DNA from: Delphinella strobiligena
Lineage: Eukaryota; Ascomycota; Dothideomycetes; Dothideales; Dothioraceae
NCBI GenBank assembly: GCA_009982845.1
Contig: JAADKB010000007.1
Span: forward strand, 558,001 to 622,000
Reading direction: 5' to 3'
DNA: 64,000 bases
The notes beneath the pieces were generated by a model. That model ran no database searches and was not told the DNA's origin. It was given only the letters and a program-made list of their open reading frames with translations. Positions 56,936-64,000 of the stretch are shown here, piece by piece; positions within the stretch are counted from its first letter, which is position 1; each line of letters starts with the position of its first letter. Position numbers and translations under genes: made by a program.

Positions 56936-57350
56936 GGCTATGAAGGCACGCACGGCGTTGGGAGAACAGATGGACAATGGTTTTGGAATAAGGATGGGCT
57001 GCAAAGTAGTATAGCACGCATAATTGATCACATCAGACATATACTACATGCTCGTCGTTGCATATCAGAGTGATGAAAGAGTGAAGCGAGGTACGAGTAA
57101 GGTAGTTAGATTGGCCTGAGGCCTGTGGCCTGTGAAATAGGTGGTTAAAAGTCTTGGCGGCGATTGCGGGGACGGGATGCTTTAACAGCCCAAAGCAGTC
57201 GTGGCTGCCAAACGGTACACGTCATTGACAGGCCTCGGCATGAAACAGCACGTTGTCTGTACATGGGACAAAGTCGAGATGGTATAGTGGATAAGTGAGG
57301 TTCTCTCTTCCACCAAATTCTACACGCCATATCGAACAAAGCCGCGCAAC
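56936..57350. other. POL1 3' flank and promoter of the RING-CH gene
   Basis: 415 bp, no gene seen. A short tRNA-like string (GATGGTATAGTGGATAAG, 57277-57294) does not fold into a tRNA. Confidence 0.5.
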
Positions 57351-58913
57351 ATGTCTTCGATGCAGTCACGGCCTCGTGCACAGCGGGGCCAGCCATCAGC
57401 GGGCGGCAGCTCGGAAGCTCAATCTCAATCACAATCGCAAAGAGCTCGTTCTCAGAGCCGAGCACGGTCAGCATCATCCGAGGACTCGCAGACAGTCATT
57501 CTCAACGCATCATCCATTCTCGACGACCAATCCAAAGCAGAGACGTCAACGATATCCCCGGCAGCGGTACCGCAGGTGGACGAGGAAGATGTCAAGAAGT
57601 GCTGGATCTGCTTCTCAGACGAGACGGAAGACACGCCCGAAACATCAGCATGGCGGGATCCATGTCCGTGTGCACTCGTTGCCCACGAAGACTGCCTCCT
57701 AGATTGGATCGCCGACATGGAGTCGCCCAGCTCAAGAAAGCGCACCCTCAGCCCCCCACGCCCAGTCTGTCCACAATGCAAGTCGGACATCTACCTGGCG
57801 CGCCCCAAGAACTACATTGTCGAGACGGTAAAGGCACTTGAGCGTGTATCAGCCAAGGTCACTATGCCAGGCATGCTCATGGTTGCAATGTCGACGATTG
57901 TGAATGCCTGTGAAGCACACGGCAGATACTCCATCTTCACCATCTTCGGGCCTCGAGATGGCCTGCGCATCATGCAGCCAGTGCTAGACGATATCGCACA
58001 CCCACACCAAGTGCGTAGCTTGTTGGACCTCAAGGATGTCTTCGCAGACCTGGCCCTTCACTGGCGTCTACGCATCGGACTTCCCTTGATCACACCCATT
58101 CTCGTCCTCTCACGCACCTCCCTGGCAGACAGCCTCCTTCCCGTTCTACCCATCGTCTTCTTCGCTACCCAAGGCGACTCTGACGAACCCATGGACTTTG
58201 CCTCTTGGCCGCCAAGCGCCAGTCTAGCCATGGCCGTCCTCCCCTACCTTCGCGGTGCATACAACGCCTACTACGAGCGCGTCTGGGCCGACAAGGAAAA
58301 GCGCTGGCTGAAAGAGATCCAGCCCCGCAATGGTCGCGAAGGTGAAGATGGCGCAGCACGCCAAAACGCAAACGACGATGCCGCAAATGACGAAGCTGCC
58401 GGAGAAAACAACTTCGAAGTCCGCATCGATGCAGGCATATGGGAAGACTGGGGCGCCGCTGCCGACGCCAACATCGCTCCACCACTAAACGCACCCCCTC
58501 TCGCCGATAACATGGGAGGACTCCCCCAACAACGACAAAACCAACCCCAACCCCAACCCCAAAACCCCCCGCTAGCCGAAAACCGCCAAGAACGCCTCCT
58601 ATCCCTCAACACGACCTCCCTGGCCGAGAAAATCCTCGGCGCCCTCTTCTTCCCCACCATCGCCTCCCTCGGCGGCGATCTCCTCGGCCACATCCTCCCC
58701 AAAGCCTGGACGCACAAACCCCTGGGCTCCACGACAACAACGAGAGCGACGGGCCTGCTGCAGGAGAAATGGGGTAGGAGTATAGTGGGCGGTTGTCTGT
58801 TCGTCGTCGTCAAGGACGCCGTTATGTTGTATGTCAGGTGGAAAATGGCTATGCAGCATAGGCGGAGACGCGTGTTGGATTATGATAGGAGTAAGAAGAG
58901 GGTGAAGCGGTGA
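57351..58913 (+). CDS. RING-CH (MARCH-type) membrane protein, probable E3 ligase, 520 aa
   Basis: Single exon. The C4HC3 RING-CH domain lies at residues 84-143: C84 and C87 ('KKCWICFSDE'), C105 and C107 ('DPCPCALVAHEDC'), H112, C115, C140 and C143 ('CPQCKSDIY'). The His in the fifth position makes it the variant RING of MARCH/Ssm4-type membrane ubiquitin ligases. Hydrophobic segments follow at about 166-187 ('MPGMLMVAMSTIVNA'), 245-275, and near the C-terminus ('ILGALFFPTIASLGGDLLG', 'GGCLFVVVKDAVMLYV'). A long polar Asn/Gln/Pro stretch lies between. Substrate and compartment are not known; similar fungal proteins exist without a given name. Confidence 0.85.
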   Translation: MSSMQSRPRAQRGQPSAGGSSEAQSQSQSQRARSQSRARSASSEDSQTVILNASSILDDQSKAETSTISPAAVPQVDEEDVKKCWICFSDETEDTPETSAWRDPCPCALVAHEDCLLDWIADMESPSSRKRTLSPPRPVCPQCKSDIYLARPKNYIVETVKALERVSAKVTMPGMLMVAMSTIVNACEAHGRYSIFTIFGPRDGLRIMQPVLDDIAHPHQVRSLLDLKDVFADLALHWRLRIGLPLITPILVLSRTSLADSLLPVLPIVFFATQGDSDEPMDFASWPPSASLAMAVLPYLRGAYNAYYERVWADKEKRWLKEIQPRNGREGEDGAARQNANDDAANDEAAGENNFEVRIDAGIWEDWGAAADANIAPPLNAPPLADNMGGLPQQRQNQPQPQPQNPPLAENRQERLLSLNTTSLAEKILGALFFPTIASLGGDLLGHILPKAWTHKPLGSTTTTRATGLLQEKWGRSIVGGCLFVVVKDAVMLYVRWKMAMQHRRRRVLDYDRSKKRVKR

Positions 58914-59383
58914 TGTGGTGGTTTGGCTTGGTTTCCCTCCTAATCATTGCTTTGGTGCTGTTCTTTGGGATGCGGCTCTCGAGGTGAGGTGGCTGGTTGA
59001 TTATTGCGGGTTTCTTTGGCGCTTTGGGCGGGAGGTATCCGAGGTAGATACTCAACTCTTCAATGGCGTATCCGGTTGCCACACGCATGCATGCCTTGGG
59101 GAAGAGGCCACTTGGTGGCAATACGAGCATTAAGAGAGTTCCTAGGCATAAATATAAGGCATCCGGGCTTTTGGTTTATACTGGCTCAATGATCAGAGAT
59201 AGTCACGGACAGTATGCGTTCGTGCGAATGAGTTCGATGCTAAACCATCTCCATCTCATTTTTTTGGGAGACCAAAACAGGTCACACAGAACGCTCTACC
59301 AGGATGAACCAGAGCAGCCACCCTGGTGCTTAACAATAATTATCAGACTCTGCCAATCCATGTCCGATCGACCCATGCATGAT
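58914..59383. other. Convergent 3' region
   Basis: 470 bp between converging genes. A plus-strand frame (59063-59920) runs through it and over the next gene in antisense; it has no recognisable content. Confidence 0.45.
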
Positions 59384-60121
59384 TCAGACCACCGAAAAGC
59401 TCAACCGATCACAAACAATCCTCGCAGTCTCCAGCTCTCTCAACTGACCCTCTGCATCCCAATCCCCCATCTCCACATCCTCTTCTTCACCCGCGCCCTT
59501 CTTCCTAGGACTACCCGAATCCCCCCTCCACCTCTCAAGCAACCCAATCCTACCACCATACTTACCCATCTCATCACCAGCGCCATCACAGCCCCAAGCA
59601 CGCGGTGCTCTCGTCTCCGTGCCCTTGAACCCGCCATCACCATGTGCGTGAGCCCTCTTGCATACACCATCCGAGTATCTATGCCCACGAGGACCCGGAG
59701 TCACCTTTTCCTTTCGCGGCGTACATGCGGATCGCTGCAACCATGTCTTCTTGCGGCCAAAAAAGTTCTTGAAGCCCCTGTACCAGATGCCGAGGGTGCC
59801 GGTGCTGTAGAATCCGAGGACAGCCATGCAGACCAGGGCGCCTCCAACGAGAACGAAACAGGTGCTCGAGATGAGGGAAATGTTCGGTGCCTGGCGGGTG
59901 TGCGCTGGTATTGCTGGTGATGTTGTATTGGTTGAGGTTGCGTTTGTGATTGTTGGCTTCATGATTGCTTGGGGCGTTGTGCCTGCTTTTGGTGGCGTTG
60001 GGTTGTTGTTGCTCGGGATTTGGGATTGGAGATGGGTTTGTGCTTCGAGATTGGCGTTGAGATTGTTGAGGCGGTTTTGAGCATTGAGTTGGAGTTGCTG
60101 CTGCTGTGCGTGGTTTGGCAT
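59384..60121 (-). CDS. Unrecognised single-pass membrane protein, 245 aa
   Basis: Single exon. The Met at 60121 (MPNHAQQQQLQLNAQNRLNN) was preferred to the upstream frame start at 60250, whose residues look like 5' UTR. The N-terminal 80 residues are Gln/Asn/Thr-rich, then one membrane segment (about 80-103, 'STCFVLVGGALVCMAVLGFY'), then 'GIWYRGFKNFFGRKKTWLQR' and a charged cytosol-like tail ending 'RIVCDRLSFSVV'. No domain recognised. The gene is compact and intact; orientation of the membrane segment is not determined. Confidence 0.65.
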   Translation of the reverse strand: MPNHAQQQQLQLNAQNRLNNLNANLEAQTHLQSQIPSNNNPTPPKAGTTPQAIMKPTITNATSTNTTSPAIPAHTRQAPNISLISSTCFVLVGGALVCMAVLGFYSTGTLGIWYRGFKNFFGRKKTWLQRSACTPRKEKVTPGPRGHRYSDGVCKRAHAHGDGGFKGTETRAPRAWGCDGAGDEMGKYGGRIGLLERWRGDSGSPRKKGAGEEEDVEMGDWDAEGQLRELETARIVCDRLSFSVV

Positions 60122-60708
60122 CCTTGCTACTCTCTGATATTGGCAATGGTTGGATGGTTTGTTAAGAAGGGTTATGGAGAGTGCTGTGGAGTAATGGTGT
60201 AGATGTAGATGGGAAACGATTATGGTGAGATGGGGGAGAAATATAAGCATATGAAAATGCAGACATCTCCGGGGTTTTCATGTAGATACTTGGGGGAAGG
60301 AGTGACCCGAAGAAGTTTTCCCGTACTTGTCTTGTTGGCATTATAAATACACGTGTGAGCGAGACGCGATAGCTACGATATTGGCGAGTGGCTATGTCTC
60401 TGCACATATTAGCAAGCCTGCATAGTGTCTTATTGGCCTGTTCAGCCATTGATAGAAGGCGTGAATCTAGAACTACGATTAGAAGTGGTGGTATGAGACT
60501 TGCTTGACTTGATTGTTCACGATGAGGAAAGACGAGATCAAAAGCAAGTGTTGCAAACCAGAGTGAAGTGCAGAAAGAGAGATGAGCGAGCCGATTAGAC
60601 TGCCCTTTTTGATCTGACATATACAACACTAATGATTGTCGATAACAAATGGTTTGCCAAACCTGATGTTCAATGGCAGATTATGCCGCCCTAGTCATAC
60701 CGGGTATA
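60122..60708. other. Promoter of the membrane-protein gene and PER1 3' flank
   Basis: 587 bp. A minus-strand frame at 60162-60629 has no recognisable content. No RNA gene seen. Confidence 0.45.
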
Positions 60709-61837
60709 CTACGCCTTTAGCCGGTCCGTCTGCAAGTCCTCCTGCGCGTCCTTGACAAGGAAGCTGCACTATGATTAGCCATATTTTTTCAAGCAGCGAA
60801 AGGAAGACATACTTGTAGAACAAACATGTAGGACCGACAGTGCCCAGATGCCAGAGACTGTGCGCATCAATCATGCCCCACCAGGGTGGAAAATCGAACA
60901 ACTCCAGGCTCATGGCAAGTGTAATCCAAGCAACACAGATACCGGGGAAAGTGGCCCATGACTTCCTCGACTTGTTGTACCTGGTGACACTAAACCAAGT
61001 CCAAAGAACATTTTGAATGATGCCGACGACCACATTGGCAGCCATGTTGTATGTATAGTCAAACCTCCAGAAAGCAAGATATGCAACATGTGCCAGATAG
61101 AGCGTGACACAGAGGGCTGTCCAAGTACGCACAATGCTATTGTTCATTGGCGTGTTCTTGTCCAGTCTGAAAACACGGATGGGCGTGTAGTATAGACCGT
61201 ACATGACGCTGGCGCCAGCACCAAAATAATCAAGCTTTTCTGTAATGCCAAAGTCGCGAGTGTGGAAGATCATACTAAAGGTCCAGCTGGCAAGGCCAAA
61301 GTATCCGAAGAGAAGATAGTACTTTCGAAGCACGTATGATGGCGGAATCGACTCACGCAACTTGGACATGCCGTAGTCATGCGCGAGGAAGTTGAGGAGC
61401 GAGAAGACGACCGAGAAAGGCTCTTGCATGCCCATGAAGCGATAGAAGGGCCATTTGCCATGGAACTGAAGGACCGGCTCGCGGTAAGGGGGCTCTCGTG
61501 CCAGGCGCATGTCGGTGATTACATGTTGACAGGTGTAGTCGCATTCGGATGGGCAGTCCCAGAGAAGTATACGATGTTGCAAAGCTGCCACAAGTCAGTC
61601 TCGTGTCATTCCATCGCATGTCTAGTATTGTCCCACAGATTGGAGGACCATTAGGCACACAATTGCTCGCGACGCATTCCTGGGAAACAATCAGTAGCTG
61701 CTCAGGCATCAGACCAAGCATATCCAGCCAACCTTCACGCAATCCTTGAAGTCCGGAAGTCGATCACCGAGCGAAGCATTACTCGCGACGAGAAGCGAAG
61801 AAAATATCAACGCGGAAAAATAACTCCTTAGCTGCAT
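60709..61837 (-). CDS. PER1: Per1/PGAP3-type GPI-anchor lipid remodelling enzyme, 324 aa
   Basis: ER membrane phospholipase of the CREST superfamily that removes the sn-2 acyl chain of GPI anchors. Four exons: 61733-61837, 61637-61679 (43 nt), 60813-61584 and 60709-60763. All introns are GT..AG and give 325 codons. Signal peptide MQLRSYFSALIFSSLLVASN; lumenal Cys-rich part 'DCVKECVASNCVPNGPPI' and 'LLWDCPSECDYTCQHVITDM'; then 'HGKWPFYRFMGMQEPFSVVF' and about seven membrane segments with the family His residues ('IFHTRD', 'IDAHSLWHLGTV'). The end is 'YNFLVKDAQEDLQTDRLKA'. The 5' end abuts a LINE: only about 30 bp separate the ATG from the element's tail. Confidence 0.93.
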
Positions 61838-61866
61838 CTTTATACGCTCAAGGTTTCATGATTTGT

Positions 61867-64000
61867 GATTGATTGATTGATTAATTGATTTTTTCATACG
61901 CTATGCGTTTGCCACTGGAAGCATGAGCAGCTACTATCTACTTGTTTACTAATTACACGTGTATTTGTGGGGTCTGCGTCTCATTCTGCAGCTCAAACTG
62001 TTAGGATGCCTGTGCATCTGTTCTATCTGGGTATTCTACAGCAAGTGCTGTAGTTGATATATATATATATATATATATAAATATTATTTCTTCCTTATCC
62101 ATCCTCTGTCTCACTCTCTAACTTGTCCTTGCTGTCCCCAGTTTCACTCCTTTGATTGTTCCAATTAGCGTTCTCTCTTAGCCTCTCGCGCTTCTCTGCA
62201 AAATCCAGCCTTTTAGTGTCTATTATATATTTAATAGTTGCATAGACTATATTTATATTTACTTTCTATTAGTTTATAAGTTTATTTCTATAAGGTTGCT
62301 CTATTACTATATAAAGATTTCGTTCTCTAATTATTTGAAAAATATTATTAAAATTAGAGTCTAGCGTCTTTATAAGTCTCTATCTTTAAATTATATATCT
62401 AAAATAAAATAATATAAAGTGTTAAACTGTCTTCTCTTTTTAACTGCATTTATATTGACTTAAAGTCTATAATATTAATAATAGCTAGAAATTAGTTTAA
62501 ATAAGCGTATTTTATAGAGTTATAATAAGATAAATACTTTCTTTTTATTTAACTTATTATAAAGTAATATAATATATTTACTAAAAGTAGCGCTATTTAT
62601 TATATAAAGGCTTCTATTAGTATTTTATAGTCTCCGACGTTTTTTAATTAAGATTTATTTTAAAAAGTGTTTTATATTTACTTTATACTATTTAAAGCTG
62701 CTTTACTTATAATTTACTTTAAAATAAAGATATTTATAAACTGTTTAGCTAATTAGTTTAATTTAACATATTTTATAATAGTAAACTTCTTTAGAATTTA
62801 TTAAATAGCTAGCTGTTTCTTAAAAATCGCGTAGTAATTAACTATATATAAAATATTCTATATTATAGCAGCTCCGCTTTAGCTTATTTAATAGTTTACT
62901 ATATAAATAGCTGTTTAGCTATTAAACTATATAAAAACCTAGAAAATTAGCTTTTTATAGTTATAAAGTATTTTTAATAGAATACTAGCTAAAATTACAG
63001 CTTTTTAATTATAAGTAGCTCTATTATTATATTATTAATACTACTTTCCTATTTAATTGACTGAGAGAAAGTAAATAGTAGTATAAGCTTTTCAAAATAC
63101 ACTGTTATTTTAACTCCTATTTATTTATTAGTAATAAAGCTATTAGCAAAAATGGTTAAATATTGTCTTTTTATTTTAAAGTAGTTTTTGTACGCGTTAT
63201 TAGAGCTTTATTAATTAGATTTACAATTAATTGTTATTATACTCTATAATAAAGCTATTTATACTAAAATAGTTTTAATATTGGTTTTTATTTTACTTGG
63301 CTGTATTTCTATATTATAAAGAGGAAAAGTAAATAATTTTACTTTAAATTTCTTAATTAATTTTCTAAACTGTGCTTTTAGCAAATTAGTATTTAATAAT
63401 ATATAGAGTTCTACTTAAAATTTACTAATTTTTAATTAAAGTTAAATATATATATAAAAAAAAGCGTTGCTTTAGTATTAAACTCTTTAACTAAAATTAT
63501 ATAAAAGTGTTTAACTATAGCTTAAGCTTCTATTCGCTATATAAAATTAAAGATTTTAGTAATATAGTTATTAATCTTTTTGCTAAAAAATTGGGAATAC
63601 TATATTACAGCTATATAATCCGTTTTAAAAGATACCATAGCTTAATAAAGTTAATATATAAATTACAGTTTAATATAAATAAAGCGTTTAAATTAACTAG
63701 CGTTTTTCTATTCTCTAGTTTTAATTTTAGCTAAGTAATTTTTAAACTACAGCTTTAAATCGAAAATAACTTTTAGAATTCTCTTTTTTACTAAGAGCTT
63801 AATTACGTAATTGCCTACTTTTAATAATAAGTCTATTTCATTGATTTTCCTTCAATTCTATATAAAGTATATAAAAATTATTTGATTACTTTTAAATGTA
63901 GCACTACTGTCTTTTACTTATTAAAGAGCTTTTAAAACTACTTTATTATTTAGTACTAATATATTTCTTTTAATTAACTTTAAAATTGCTTATTAAATAT
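61867..64000 (-). mobile_element. Second copy of the LINE, 3' part, cut by the window end
   Basis: Begins with the same GATT-repeat tail and the same TTTCATACGCTATGCG.TTGCCACTGGAAGC sequence as the copy at 26848, in the same orientation (element on the minus strand, 3' end at 61867). Homology can be followed through the AT-rich body, for example GCTCCGCTTTGGCTCATTTA at 27818 and GCTCCGCTTTAGCTTATTTA at 62871. This copy is even more AT-rich, with long runs free of C and G. A (TA)n stretch is at 62059-62079. The short frame at 63507-63734 is chance. The 5' part lies beyond the window. Confidence 0.85.

Noticed and set aside
57270..57345. tRNA-like string GATGGTATAGTGGATAAG
   Set aside because: It resembles the D-arm of a fungal tRNA, but there is no T-loop (GTTCRANNC) at the right distance and the acceptor stem does not pair.
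59063..59920. A 285-codon plus-strand frame
   Set aside because: Antisense to the Gln/Asn-rich membrane protein gene and its 3' flank; composition follows from that gene's GC pattern.
63507..63734. A 75-codon plus-strand frame in the second LINE
   Set aside because: Phe/Ile/Lys/Asn/Ser-rich product of AT-rich DNA, on the strand opposite to the element's genes. Chance.
1..64000. CRISPR arrays, bacterial operons, riboswitches
   Set aside because: The introns and gene families are eukaryotic; no regularly spaced repeats of CRISPR type were seen.

Overview
The window looks like nuclear DNA of a filamentous ascomycete (Pezizomycotina, probably Dothideomycetes; the class is inference). The reasons are short introns of 45-65 bp with GT..AG ends, closely packed intron-poor housekeeping genes on both strands, fungus-only families (DASH subunit Hsk3, fungal kinase-like pseudogene), and AT-rich retroelement copies whose stop codons fit repeat-induced point mutation (RIP).

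Layout. 1-12,000 is gene-dense: a PMP20-type peroxiredoxin, a DUF1348 protein, a roadblock dynein light chain, UBP6, HSK3, a small membrane protein, a TA-flanked MITE, meiotic cohesin REC8 and a membrane protein. 12,400-26,100 is an accessory, decaying stretch: an O-methyltransferase with an apparent one-base frameshift, a phosphotransferase with no visible start, a frameshifted kinase-like pseudogene, a GTP cyclohydrolase I gene, and divergent from it a 3.5-kb fusion reading frame broken only by stop codons. 26,835-32,413 is one complete but ruined LINE on the minus strand, bounded by a 13-bp target-site duplication. 33,600-43,300 holds mostly unrecognised lineage-specific genes (one F-box-like). 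43,363-61,837 is housekeeping again: a Gfo/Idh/MocA oxidoreductase, ISA2, phosphoglucomutase, oligoribonuclease, POL1, a RING-CH membrane protein, a small membrane protein and PER1. From 61,867 to the window end is a second copy of the same LINE, whose 3' tail lies about 30 bp upstream of the PER1 start codon.

How the parts relate. The housekeeping genes do not form a pathway. The one locus that suggests a dedicated system is 21,414-26,062: a GTP cyclohydrolase I gene sharing a 365-bp promoter with a single reading frame that encodes, in order, a SAM-methyltransferase-like region, a BBE-type FAD-linked oxidase, a P-loop kinase resembling animal-type phosphomevalonate kinase, and an adenine-phosphoribosyltransferase-like domain. 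It keeps one frame for about 1,158 codons but has six internal stops, five of them between 23,129 and 23,938. All six can be explained by C-to-T changes on one strand or the other. I read this as a pterin- or purine-linked accessory pathway inactivated by RIP; its chemistry is unknown. Gene models were made by eye; introns are stated where the splice sites restore a family-typical sequence.
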